A stretch of DNA of 64,000 nt, taken from the NCBI RefSeq assembly GCF_006265095.1, contig NZ_VCNK01000018.1, positions 124,001 through 188,000 of the forward strand. Reading direction: 5' to 3'. Below, piece by piece: positions 36,338-45,255 of the stretch; position 1 is the stretch's first letter, and each line of letters opens with the position of its first letter. The notes below the pieces were generated by a model. The model did no database searches, had not been told where the DNA came from, and worked only from the letters and a program-made list of their open reading frames with translations. The translations under genes and the position numbers were made by a program. The stretch is from Phaeobacter sp. B1627 (GTDB lineage Bacteria; Pseudomonadota; Alphaproteobacteria; Rhodobacterales; Rhodobacteraceae).

Positions 36338-37426
36338 TCAATCCTGTGCATCTGGCGCGCCGGAGGTCGTCGCGGTCGCACGCGCTTGTCGGCGGCCAAG
36401 GGTGGCGAAGCCCGCAAGCGTGCGTCCGGTGACGTCGCTGACCGGGCGGGAGGGGGGCGTCATCATCAGACGGCCGAACAGGGCCCGGAAGGGTTCCTCC
36501 CGCATCAGCTCCATGAACCGGTCCTTGCGCCATTGCACGGCGCGCTCCTGTTGCTCGGCCAACTGCGTGTCTTCCAGAAACATCGCCATGATCGCATCCC
36601 GCGCCGGTCGGTAGCGCGAGATCGTGGTGTCTTCATCCGTATTGAAGTTGCGCTCGACCCAATAGTCGATATCCAGCATTTGGTCAGAATGAACCGCTCG
36701 GCCCCGGTCGGCCTTCAGAATATAGCTCTCCATCGCGCCCAGCGGATAATGATTGAGCTGAGCGAGAGCGTAGTTATCCTGTCCGTAGTTGGAGAACACC
36801 CGCTTGGTCTTGAAGTCGCCCATCAACTCACGGCCCACGCAGTCGAACCAGCGAAAACCATCGAGGGCTGCGTCATCGCGTAGGCTCCGGGGACGGTGAA
36901 TGCCGATTTTGCGGTACACTCCGTTGTTTCGGTACAGAGTCTTGAACATCGATGCGCGCCAGGGCCAATGCATGATCCCCGGTGCCGCTCGGGTAAAGCG
37001 GTCGGTGATCCTTTCGCCTTGGTATCGAACCTGATCCGCGTTGCCGAACAACCGCCAGGTCAGTGTGATGGCATCGGCCTCGGGCAGGGCGGAAAACAGG
37101 TCGGCCAACTGGCCCTGACCGGCGTGGATATTGACGAATTCGTCGATATCCAATGCCAAGATCCAATCGGCGCGTTTCGCCAGCCGGTGTTTGTCGGCCC
37201 GCTTCATTGCCGAAAACTGGATGCCGCTCTTGTCGTGGGGGGCGTTGTTTTCCACATGGGCCAGGTGACCCAAGGCGTCGAGCCGGTCCAGGAGCTCCAC
37301 CGTATTGTCGTCGCAATCGTTTGAAAAGACAAGAAAATCGGTAAACCCAACGGCCTTGTGATGGGCCAGCCACTCCAGCAGGAAGGCGGCTTCGTTGCGA
37401 ACGGTCAGAACGGCCAATGTACGCAT
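36338..37426 (-). CDS. glycosyltransferase family 2-like protein
   Basis: 362 residues. N-terminus LAVLTVRNEAAFLLEWLAHH and the metal/nucleotide-binding Asp93-Ile-Asp95-Glu-Phe motif place it in the GT2-like group (Pfam Glyco_tranf_2_4). No membrane segment. It starts 1 nt after the stop of the fusion gene upstream, so it is co-translated. It is probably one of three sequential or alternative transferases in this operon. Acceptor unknown. Confidence 0.85.
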   Translation of the reverse strand: MRTLAVLTVRNEAAFLLEWLAHHKAVGFTDFLVFSNDCDDNTVELLDRLDALGHLAHVENNAPHDKSGIQFSAMKRADKHRLAKRADWILALDIDEFVNIHAGQGQLADLFSALPEADAITLTWRLFGNADQVRYQGERITDRFTRAAPGIMHWPWRASMFKTLYRNNGVYRKIGIHRPRSLRDDAALDGFRWFDCVGRELMGDFKTKRVFSNYGQDNYALAQLNHYPLGAMESYILKADRGRAVHSDQMLDIDYWVERNFNTDEDTTISRYRPARDAIMAMFLEDTQLAEQQERAVQWRKDRFMELMREEPFRALFGRLMMTPPSRPVSDVTGRTLAGFATLGRRQARATATTSGAPDAQD

Positions 37427-37427
37427 G

Positions 37428-39821
37428 TCAGCTTTCCATATCCAGCGCCAGCGACCAGGCAACGCGTTCTGTTGCACTCAGCTTGATCTGCAGCGCCTGG
37501 GCATAAAGGGACTCAAATTCCGGGATCAGATGTAATTCCCGGGCCTTGTCGCGATGCCACTGAAGGCCGTCGTCATGCAGGCGCTTCAGGATGGGGTCCC
37601 GGAGCAGACGGGACATCTCGGCCTCGAGGCGCGGCAGGTTGCGTTGGATCGTGACATCCTTGTGATCGTTCCAATCCATGCGAATCCAGTAGTTGAGCCC
37701 GATGGACCGATCCACATGCAACGCCCGGCCGCGCTGACGTTTCACCAAAAAGCTCTCGGCGGAGCGCAGCGCATAGTGATTGAGCTGCAGCAGGTCATAG
37801 CCGATGGATTTCTTTGAGTTGCGCCAGCCATTGTCCACGGCCTCGGTGGTCATGTCCCGCGCCGACCCATTGACCCATTTCACGCTGCCGCGTCTGTCTT
37901 CCTCAAGCTTGTTGGGCCGGTGACAGGAGATCTTTTTGTAGGCGCCGATGTTTTTGAACATGGTCTTGAAGCCCCAGACCGTGTGCGGTTTCGGGCAAAA
38001 TTGCGGGGCGCAGTGGTCAAATTGCGCGATCACCGGCTGATCCGAGAGCCCGGAGATGCCGTTGTGCCCGAACAGACGCCATGTCATGGCGACATTGGTG
38101 GCGTCAGGCGCATGGGCGAAGAAATCGGCGAGGGTTCCGTTGCCGCAGCGCACGTTGATGAACTCATCCACGTCGATGTGGATCACCCAATCGGCGTTTC
38201 TGATCAGCGGTTCCCGGAGCGATTGGTTCAGCGCGTACTGCTGTGGGGAATTGCCCTTCCAGTTGTCGTTGGCGCGATGTTGGACCAGACCAAGGTCCTG
38301 CAACCGCCCCAGAATTTCCGACGTCCCGTCGGTGCAGCCATTGGTATAGATCAGAAAACTGTCGACCCCGATCATGCGGTGATAGGCGATCCATTCCAGA
38401 ATATAGGGCGCCTCGTTTTTCATGCAGCCGACGATGACATTGCCGCTCTGTCCGGGGGCGAGGGTGCGGGGGGGGATTTCGCCATAGGGGGCGGCAGGCG
38501 TCTGTTCGTCAACGGTGCCGATCCTGTTGTGTGGCTTGAACGAGGAGGTCTGCAGCTGTTCAAAATTCTCGATTGCACGGGGCGGCATCATGTGGCGGGC
38601 GGTGGCTGACAATCCGGCCTGCGGTTGAGCGGCCTCTGCCTGTGCGACACCATGCTGCCGCTGATGCGCCGCGCCAGGGTGACGTTGCGCCTGCAGTTCG
38701 CCCTCGCGCGCGGCGCGCTCGTCCTGAGTTGCCTTCTCGATCCGGTGCAGGAAGGCGGTCAGGTATTGCGAGGCACGAAACCCCATCTGCGGATCGGCTT
38801 CCTGCCATTCGCCCGGCGTGGCGGGCAGATCGAACAGCGCCGGCCGCAGGGCCGGGTGACGCTCACAAAGAAGCGCAGTGTCCTTGGCAAAATAGCGGGT
38901 GATCGCGCCCAGATCGGCCGGATCAATCGCGTCCCCGTCGATGTGCAAATCCTGGATCATCTGACGCCACAGTTTGCGCGGCAGGATATGGTCGCCCCGC
39001 GCCAGCAGCTTCAGCAGCAGAGCGTTGAACTGCCGCCCCCGCGTCAGCCAGGCCGCAGAGGCCGGGGCCGGGCGGTTGACGGCGGTGGCCCTGCCGGTCG
39101 GCCCTGGCAGATCAAAGGCCGTTTTGATCTCGTCCGTCACCCCGGCGCTGTCAAAGAGCGCCGCGTCATAGGGCCGGTAGCTGAAGCAGCCGGTTCCAAA
39201 GACCTCTTCCCAGAAGTGCTGCAACGCGCTGAAATCCAGCCAGAATGGCGCGCCCTGAATCTCGCTGAACTGACCTGCGCGGGGATCGGTGGTCGGGAAT
39301 GTCTCCAATGCGGCCTGCCACCAGCTGTCCTGTCGGGTCAGGTCGAGATCCCGTGCAAGAGCCGCGCTCCGCCCCTCCAGGATCTGTTCCGCATAGATCT
39401 GCGGCAACAGTCGGGCCTGAGCGTCCACATGGGCAATAATGCGGATGTCGCCGGACAGGGGCTGCAACATGGCTTGCAGTCGCCGCAGTTCACTCAACCG
39501 TGAAATCCGGGTGCCCAATTGATGCGCGGAGAGGATCAGACTGTCAGGCCGGTGGTTGGCAATATCCCGGCTCAGCGCCTCGGTCAGCCTGTCGCGCAGC
39601 TGAGCCTGTTTCGCTTCGGTGATATAGCCGCGGTTGTAGCGCAATGTGTCGATATGATCGGGGTCGGTCACCGCCATGAACAGCCGGGTATGGTTCTGCG
39701 CCCCGGCGGCCCGTGGCACCAGAACCCCGCCGGCCAACAGCTGATCACGCTTTGCCCGCAGCACCGATTGCAGGCGGTCCGCGCCCACATGCGCCAGACC
39801 AATATGGAGGTAAATACGCAT
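37428..39821 (-). CDS. sulfotransferase-like/glycosyltransferase fusion
   Basis: 797 residues. Residues 1 to about 330 look like a sulfotransferase-type P-loop region: HIGLAHVGADRLQSVL in the position of the PAPS-binding HxGxxKTG-T motif, though with the Lys and Thr replaced. Residues about 380-455 are a Gln/Ala-rich linker. Residues about 461-770 are a GT2-like transferase with GCMKNEAPYILEWIAYH and DVDEF at 550-554. The fusion suggests that glycosylation and sulfation or modification are linked on one acceptor (inference). The start ATG overlaps the sulfotransferase stop by 1 nt; an upstream extension to 39992 is rejected. Confidence 0.82.
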   Translation of the reverse strand: MRIYLHIGLAHVGADRLQSVLRAKRDQLLAGGVLVPRAAGAQNHTRLFMAVTDPDHIDTLRYNRGYITEAKQAQLRDRLTEALSRDIANHRPDSLILSAHQLGTRISRLSELRRLQAMLQPLSGDIRIIAHVDAQARLLPQIYAEQILEGRSAALARDLDLTRQDSWWQAALETFPTTDPRAGQFSEIQGAPFWLDFSALQHFWEEVFGTGCFSYRPYDAALFDSAGVTDEIKTAFDLPGPTGRATAVNRPAPASAAWLTRGRQFNALLLKLLARGDHILPRKLWRQMIQDLHIDGDAIDPADLGAITRYFAKDTALLCERHPALRPALFDLPATPGEWQEADPQMGFRASQYLTAFLHRIEKATQDERAAREGELQAQRHPGAAHQRQHGVAQAEAAQPQAGLSATARHMMPPRAIENFEQLQTSSFKPHNRIGTVDEQTPAAPYGEIPPRTLAPGQSGNVIVGCMKNEAPYILEWIAYHRMIGVDSFLIYTNGCTDGTSEILGRLQDLGLVQHRANDNWKGNSPQQYALNQSLREPLIRNADWVIHIDVDEFINVRCGNGTLADFFAHAPDATNVAMTWRLFGHNGISGLSDQPVIAQFDHCAPQFCPKPHTVWGFKTMFKNIGAYKKISCHRPNKLEEDRRGSVKWVNGSARDMTTEAVDNGWRNSKKSIGYDLLQLNHYALRSAESFLVKRQRGRALHVDRSIGLNYWIRMDWNDHKDVTIQRNLPRLEAEMSRLLRDPILKRLHDDGLQWHRDKARELHLIPEFESLYAQALQIKLSATERVAWSLALDMES

Positions 39822-40480
39822 CAGAGCGGCTCTTTCGGGGGGGCTGGCCGGAGGTCTGTCTCGCGGTCTTTGGGATTGATGTTGGCCTGTCCCCACCAGG
39901 GTATTTCCCGCCCCAGAAAGCGTTCCAGCTGCATGGCGGCATCGGGCGCGGCCACGTCCAGCTCCAGATAGAGCGGGTCGTCGCGAAACCAATGGGCCAG
40001 CGCCTCGTAGTGGCCATCGATCCAGATCATCTGTTCGTCGATCTCATGTCCATAGCCGGGGGGCAGCCCGGGCACCGTCGAGCGCGGGATGCGCTGGGTG
40101 CCAAGGTTGCTCCAGCGCATGATCGAATGTGCCAGCGCTTCGGTGTCGCGTCGGGTGGCAACGAACCGCAGCTCGGGATGCAATTTGCGCAGCGCCAGCA
40201 ACATGGCATGATCGCATTGCGGCCAGATCGAGTGGCCGCCGTAGATGGAGCTGATTTCCGACAGGGCTTGAACCCCCTTGAACAGCGCGGCCGGGTCGCC
40301 GTATTTATAGAGCCCCTCATACATCAGCGCCCCGACGAACACGCGGTCCGCCGGGTTGGTCTTGTCCTCAAGCGATTTGACACGGTGGTCGGCCACGGAA
40401 TAGCCGGCCTCGGTCAGCGCCCGTTTCAGCGTTGTCGTACCGGATTTGGGCAGGCCGAGATTGATGATTTCAAGGCTCAC
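39821..40480 (-). CDS. sulfotransferase family protein
   Basis: 219 residues. The 5'-phosphosulfate-binding loop GLPKSGTTTL (9-18) is intact, and the 3'-phosphate-binding Arg/Ser region is probably FVATRRDTEALAHSIMRWS. It transfers sulfate from PAPS to a hydroxyl, here probably on a glycan made by the neighbouring transferases. It overlaps the upstream glycosyltransferase by 4 bp and the downstream fusion gene by 1 bp. Confidence 0.85.
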   Translation of the reverse strand: MSLEIINLGLPKSGTTTLKRALTEAGYSVADHRVKSLEDKTNPADRVFVGALMYEGLYKYGDPAALFKGVQALSEISSIYGGHSIWPQCDHAMLLALRKLHPELRFVATRRDTEALAHSIMRWSNLGTQRIPRSTVPGLPPGYGHEIDEQMIWIDGHYEALAHWFRDDPLYLELDVAAPDAAMQLERFLGREIPWWGQANINPKDRETDLRPAPPKEPL

Positions 40481-41508
40481 GGCATCAACCCCAGACGCAG
40501 GAGCATCGCCTCTTCTGCGGGGGGCAGGGGGGATGCGCTTTGTAGGTGCAGCCGCATGTCCTGATAGTCCTTTCGGGTCAGCAATTGATCCCTCCGCTGC
40601 CGGTGCCCTGCCACACAGATCTCGTGCAGGCGGGAGATCTCCGGATCGGATTTCAACTGCGCGATCTCCGCCGTCAGCGCGGGCAGGAGGCGATGAATGG
40701 AGCGGTCCTCCCAGGCCGGGTCATTGCGCTCGCGCCAATAGGTGTCGTCAAAGGCGCGATGCTCCCGGTTGACATCGCCCCGGTCGGTCTTGACCAGATA
40801 ACTGTCCAGAGACCGCAGCGCGTAGTGGTTGAGGGTCGCAAACTGCCGCGCGCCCTTGGCGGGAAACTTGCGGATGCGGCGCTCTGTCGCGGCGGTGAGG
40901 AAGCGGTGCGGGACCGCGCGGCCACTGCCATCGGTCCATGGCGGACGTTTGTCTGCGGGGGTGTTCTTGCGCAGGAACGGGCGATGGGCCCCGTAGTAGC
41001 CAAGCGGAAAATCACGGCGCACCAATGTCTTGACCTCGATCGCGGTCTCGCCGCACCAGATGTCCGGGTTATGGCAGCGGGTAAATTGTTCGATGACCGG
41101 CCGATCCACAAAGCCCGTGATCCCGGCATTGGCAAAGAACTGAAACGTCAGCGAAATCGCCTGCGGGTTGGCGCAGGCCTCGATCAGGGCGGGGATGGTG
41201 TGATCGCCGGTGTGGATGTTCAGGAATTCGTCAACATCGGCGATCCACAGCCAGTCAGCCTGCCGGACCACCGGCTGATGGGCGCAGTCCCTGAGAGCTT
41301 CCATCTGATAGGCCCGCCCTGCCGCCGGATTTGGAAGATGGGTGACGTATCCGCGCGCGGCCAGGCCCTCAAGCAACGCATCCGAGCCATCGCTGCAGTC
41401 ATTGGAATAGAACAGGAAATCGGTCACCCCGATCAGCCTGTTGTATGCGATCCATTCCAGCAGGAACGGTCCCTCGTTCTTGACGCATGTCACCGCAGTG
41501 ATGCGCAT
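40477..41508 (-). CDS. glycosyltransferase family 2-like protein
   Basis: 343 residues, paralogous to the proteins at 36338 and in the C-terminal half of 37428: AVTCVKNEGPFLLEWIAYN at the start and Asp91-Val-Asp93-Glu-Phe. First gene of the minus-strand block, divergent from the cox locus across 240 bp that should contain both promoters. No transmembrane segment; acceptor unknown. Confidence 0.85.
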   Translation of the reverse strand: MRITAVTCVKNEGPFLLEWIAYNRLIGVTDFLFYSNDCSDGSDALLEGLAARGYVTHLPNPAAGRAYQMEALRDCAHQPVVRQADWLWIADVDEFLNIHTGDHTIPALIEACANPQAISLTFQFFANAGITGFVDRPVIEQFTRCHNPDIWCGETAIEVKTLVRRDFPLGYYGAHRPFLRKNTPADKRPPWTDGSGRAVPHRFLTAATERRIRKFPAKGARQFATLNHYALRSLDSYLVKTDRGDVNREHRAFDDTYWRERNDPAWEDRSIHRLLPALTAEIAQLKSDPEISRLHEICVAGHRQRRDQLLTRKDYQDMRLHLQSASPLPPAEEAMLLRLGLMP

Positions 41509-41748
41509 GGCCGTTGTCCCTTCTTCCCCTCGCCCGATCCCCGGCGCCGCGCGTCACCTGCGACGCGGGGCTGACGCCGCTCGGATTGGCATGCGGACGC
41601 GCCCGTCTTGTCGCATCCGGGTCGGCCTGACGTCAATCAGTGGCGCGCGGATCGCGGCGATCTGTTGCTGCCGCTCCGCTTGACGGGAGGGGGGTGCACG
41701 TGGCCTGTTAGCTCCAGACCAGCGGAAGCCAGGGGGAGACGGTACGAT

Positions 41749-42696
41749 ATGGCGGGTGAAAAAGGGCGCGATTGGCCGGAGTTTTCTTCCATCGATGAGG
41801 TGCAGTCGGCGCTGTCCCAGGTGGGATATGTCTGTGGGCGTGCCCTGGCGACGGTTCTCTATCTGTCGGTGCGCCTCGGTCGCCCCCTGTTTCTTGAGGG
41901 CGAGGCGGGGGTCGGCAAGACCGAGATTGCCAAGGCCTTGGCGGCGGTGACCGGTCGTCGCCTGATCCGGCTGCAGTGCTTTGAGGGGCTGGACGCCGCC
42001 AGCGCGGTCTATGAATGGAACTTTGCGGCGCAGATGGTGGCGATCCGCACAGCCGAGGTGTCCGGGCAGGCCGACCGGCAGGGGCTGCAGGCGGAGCTGT
42101 TCTCACGCGAGTATCTGATCGAACGCCCCCTGTTGCAGGCCATGCAGCCGGATGCGGCCGGGGCTCCGATCCTGTTGATTGACGAGATCGACCGCACGGA
42201 TGAGCCCTTCGAGGCGTTCTTGCTGGAAGCCCTGTCCGACTATCAGGTCACGATTCCCGAGCTGGGCCCCATCAAGGCCCCGGAGCCGCCGATGGTGATT
42301 TTGACCTCCAACCGCACCCGCGAGGTGCATGATGCGCTGAAGCGCCGGTGCCTGTACCACTGGGTGGACTACCCGGATTTCGATCGGGAGCTGGATATTC
42401 TGAACGCGCGGGTGCCGGACGCGGCCACCGCGCTGAGCCGGGAGGTCGTGGCCTATGTTCAGGCGCTGCGCACCGAGGATCTGTTCAAGAAACCCGGCGT
42501 GGCGGAGACCATCGACTGGGCGAACTGTCTTCTTGCGCTGGATGTGGTCACCCTCAGCCCCGAGGTGATCGCCGACACTTTGGGCGCGATCCTGAAGTAT
42601 CAGGATGACATCGCCAGGCTGCAGGGATCGGAGGCGAAACGAATTCTCGATGCCGCCCGTGCGTCGCTGCCCGAACAGGAAGGACGTCCCGCATGA
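41749..42696 (+). CDS. coxD: MoxR-type AAA ATPase CoxD
   Basis: 315 residues. Walker A GEAGVGKTE, Walker B ILLIDEIDRTDEPFE, sensor TSNRTREVHDALKRR. MoxR ATPases paired with VWA proteins act as metal-cofactor chaperones; CoxD helps mature the Mo/Cu (form I) or Mo site of CO-dehydrogenase-type enzymes. ATG 41749 is preferred over an open frame from 41608 that reads as arbitrary sequence. It is the first gene of the cox locus. Confidence 0.88.
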   Translation: MAGEKGRDWPEFSSIDEVQSALSQVGYVCGRALATVLYLSVRLGRPLFLEGEAGVGKTEIAKALAAVTGRRLIRLQCFEGLDAASAVYEWNFAAQMVAIRTAEVSGQADRQGLQAELFSREYLIERPLLQAMQPDAAGAPILLIDEIDRTDEPFEAFLLEALSDYQVTIPELGPIKAPEPPMVILTSNRTREVHDALKRRCLYHWVDYPDFDRELDILNARVPDAATALSREVVAYVQALRTEDLFKKPGVAETIDWANCLLALDVVTLSPEVIADTLGAILKYQDDIARLQGSEAKRILDAARASLPEQEGRPA

Positions 42697-42881
42697 CCGG
42701 AGCACAGTCCGGCGACGACCCGGGGGTCCGAGCGGGTGGCCCGCTGATAGCCCGTCTGGTGGCCGCATCGAAGGTGCTGCTGACGGTGCTGCTGAAAGTA
42801 CCGCCGAGGATGCCTTGCGGGAGAGCCAGTCCCGCGCGGGAGTATCGGATGTCATGGGACGCGCGGTGTCACAATGGCTGA
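42693..42881 (+). CDS. possible small coupled ORF between coxD and coxE
   Basis: 62 codons. The ATG overlaps the coxD stop (ATGA) and the stop overlaps the coxE start by 8 nt, so translation through it could carry ribosomes to coxE. The product, beginning MTGAQSGDDPG, resembles nothing I know. It may be a remnant or just a spacer that is open by chance. Confidence 0.25.
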   Translation: MTGAQSGDDPGVRAGGPLIARLVAASKVLLTVLLKVPPRMPCGRASPAREYRMSWDARCHNG

Positions 42882-44130
42882 ATATGCCCCGCTCAGCTTG
42901 CCGGACAATCCAAAACTGGTGGCCAATATCACCCATTTCGCACGGGCGCTGCGCAAGGCCGGGCTGCGTGTGGGAACTGGCCGGGTGATGGATGCGGTGG
43001 AGGCGATTTCGGCGGCGGGGTTCACCTCACGGAGGGATTTTTACTGGGCGCTGCATGCCTGTTTTGTGTCCCGGCCAGAGGACCGCGTGGTGTTTGCACA
43101 GGTTTTTCGTCTCTACTGGCGTGATCCACGCTATCTTGAACATATGATGGCCGCGATGTTGCCTGCGATCCGGGGCGTTCAGGAGCAGCGCGCGGCCAAA
43201 CCGGCCGAAAAACGCGCGGCGGAGGCGCTACTGGACGGGCAGGGTCCGGATGAGCCGCAGGAGGGCGGGGACAGGGAGAGTGACGGCACCGAGATCGAGA
43301 TCGACGCCAGCCTGACCCTATCGCCGCAGGAACGGCTGAAGACGCTGGATTTCGAGCAGATGAGCACGGCGGAGGTGGCGGAAGCGAAACGCCTTCTGTC
43401 GAGGTTGAGCTTGCCTGTGAAGCCCTTGAAAACGCGCCGCCTTCGGGCGTCTTTGCTGGGCGCGCGGGCGGATTGGCGGCGCACGTTGCGCAGCGCTGGG
43501 CGCACCGGTGGCGACATCCACCGGATCGCCCGGGTCGCACAGGCCGAGCGCTGGCCGAACCTTGTCGTGCTGTGCGATATCTCCGGCTCGATGAGCCAAT
43601 ACAGCCGGATGGTTCTGCATTTCCTGCATGCGGTTGCCAATGCCAAGGGTCAGGGTTGGTCGCGGGTATACGGCTTTACCTTCGGCACGCGGCTGACGAA
43701 TATCACCCGCCACCTGGCGCAGCGGGACGTTGACGCGGCGCTCGCGGCGGCGGGATCCGAGGCGCAGGACTGGCAAGGGGGAACTCGAATCGGGGCCTGT
43801 CTGCATCACTTCAATCGGGACTGGTCCCGCCGGGTGATGGGATCGGGGGCGGTTGTGCTGCTGGTTACCGATGGGCTGGATCGCGAGCAGCCCGAGGATC
43901 TCGCGCAGGAGATGCAGCGCCTGCAGCTTTCGGCCCGGCGCGTGATCTGGCTCAATCCCCTGATGCGCTGGGACGGCTTTGCCCCTCGCGCACAGGGAAT
44001 ACGTGCTATGCTGCCCCATGTGGACAGCTTTCGGGCCGGGCACAACATCGCATCTCTCGCTGAATTGGCCGAGGTCATATCGCGCCCGGAAGATGCGGGC
44101 GACAAGGCCCGGTTGATGGCCATGCTATGA
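42874..44130 (+). CDS. coxE: VWA-domain protein CoxE
   Basis: 418 residues. N-terminal helical region, an acidic hinge around 125-150, then a C-terminal von Willebrand A domain with an intact MIDAS: DISGSMSQYS, a Thr in GGTRIG and Asp in VTDGLDREQ. It partners the CoxD MoxR ATPase in maturation of the molybdenum hydroxylase. The start overlaps the small upstream frame. Confidence 0.9.
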   Translation: MAEYAPLSLPDNPKLVANITHFARALRKAGLRVGTGRVMDAVEAISAAGFTSRRDFYWALHACFVSRPEDRVVFAQVFRLYWRDPRYLEHMMAAMLPAIRGVQEQRAAKPAEKRAAEALLDGQGPDEPQEGGDRESDGTEIEIDASLTLSPQERLKTLDFEQMSTAEVAEAKRLLSRLSLPVKPLKTRRLRASLLGARADWRRTLRSAGRTGGDIHRIARVAQAERWPNLVVLCDISGSMSQYSRMVLHFLHAVANAKGQGWSRVYGFTFGTRLTNITRHLAQRDVDAALAAAGSEAQDWQGGTRIGACLHHFNRDWSRRVMGSGAVVLLVTDGLDREQPEDLAQEMQRLQLSARRVIWLNPLMRWDGFAPRAQGIRAMLPHVDSFRAGHNIASLAELAEVISRPEDAGDKARLMAML

Positions 44131-44241
44131 GAGCGCGATCCGTGCGGGCGGCCGGGCGGACACGATTTGACCTTGAACTCTGTTGCGTCAGGCACAACCT
44201 GTCACGCAGCTCAAATGAACAACAGGCACCGGGGGATCTTC

Positions 44242-45255
44242 ATGGCATCTGGCATGGCATCTGGCACTGAACAGGTTGAGACATCTCGTTTTGATGCGGC
44301 GCCCGAGCGCGCGCTCGCCTGGCACCGCGCGGGAACAGGCGCGGTGCTGGCCACTGTGGTGGAGACCTGGGGGTCGGCCCCGCGCCGCACCGGGGCACAG
44401 TTGGTTGTGGCGGGCGACGGCCGCATGGAGGGCTCGGTCTCGGGTGGCTGCGTTGAGGGGGCTGTCATCCTCGAAGCGCAGGACGCCCTGCAGAAGGGTC
44501 TTCACAAGCTGCTGGAGTTCGGGGTCAGCGACGAGGATGCATTTGCCGCGGGCCTTGCCTGTGGTGGCACCATCCGGGTGTTGCTGGAACCGGTCGGCAA
44601 AACCCTGGCGGAAGAGACGCTGGAGGCGCTGGTTCTGGCACGCAGCGAACGGCGGGCGCTGGCCTATGAGGTCAACCTGCAGAGCGGAGAGGGGCGTTTG
44701 GTGAACCCGGCCTCCTACCCTGAACGGATGAAAACAGACCGCTCCGGCGTGGAGGAGGATGGCGAGACCTTTGTGGCTGTGCACAATCCCCCTCTGCGGC
44801 TGATTGTGGTGGGTGCGGTTCACATTGCCCAGGCGCTGGTGCCGATGGCGCGGATTGCAGGCTATGACCCGGTGTTGATCGAGCCGCGCGCGGCTTTCGG
44901 CTCGGCCGACCGGTTTCCCGGCGAGACGATCCTCGACGACTGGCCCGACGAGGCGGTGGAGCAGCTTGGCCTGGATGCCCGAACGGCGCTGGTTTTGCTG
45001 ACACATGACCCGAAACTGGACGATCCCGCGCTGGAGGCCGGGCTGCGCGGGGATTGTTTCTATATTGGCGCGCTGGGCTCCTCGCGCACCCATGGTCAGC
45101 GACGGCAACGGATGATCGGCGCCGGCTTCTCGCAGGAGGATATCGCGCGCATTCACGGGCCTGTCGGGCTGGATATCGGCGCCGCCAGCCCGGCGGAAAT
45201 CGCCCTGTCGATTCTGGCTGAGATGACGGCGGTGCTGCGGGGCAAAGCGGCATGA
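44242..45255 (+). CDS. XdhC/CoxF-family Mo-hydroxylase maturation factor
   Basis: 337 residues. XdhC_CoxI N-terminal domain (VLATVVETWGSAPRRTGAQL, VSGGCVEGAV) and a C-terminal Rossmann-like domain (LIVVGAVHIAQALVPMA). It binds molybdenum cofactor and promotes its sulfuration or insertion. ATG 44242 has GGGGGA 5 nt upstream; TTG 44167 and ATG 44215 are also in frame. It overlaps the next gene by 4 bp. Confidence 0.88.
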   Translation: MASGMASGTEQVETSRFDAAPERALAWHRAGTGAVLATVVETWGSAPRRTGAQLVVAGDGRMEGSVSGGCVEGAVILEAQDALQKGLHKLLEFGVSDEDAFAAGLACGGTIRVLLEPVGKTLAEETLEALVLARSERRALAYEVNLQSGEGRLVNPASYPERMKTDRSGVEEDGETFVAVHNPPLRLIVVGAVHIAQALVPMARIAGYDPVLIEPRAAFGSADRFPGETILDDWPDEAVEQLGLDARTALVLLTHDPKLDDPALEAGLRGDCFYIGALGSSRTHGQRRQRMIGAGFSQEDIARIHGPVGLDIGAASPAEIALSILAEMTAVLRGKAA

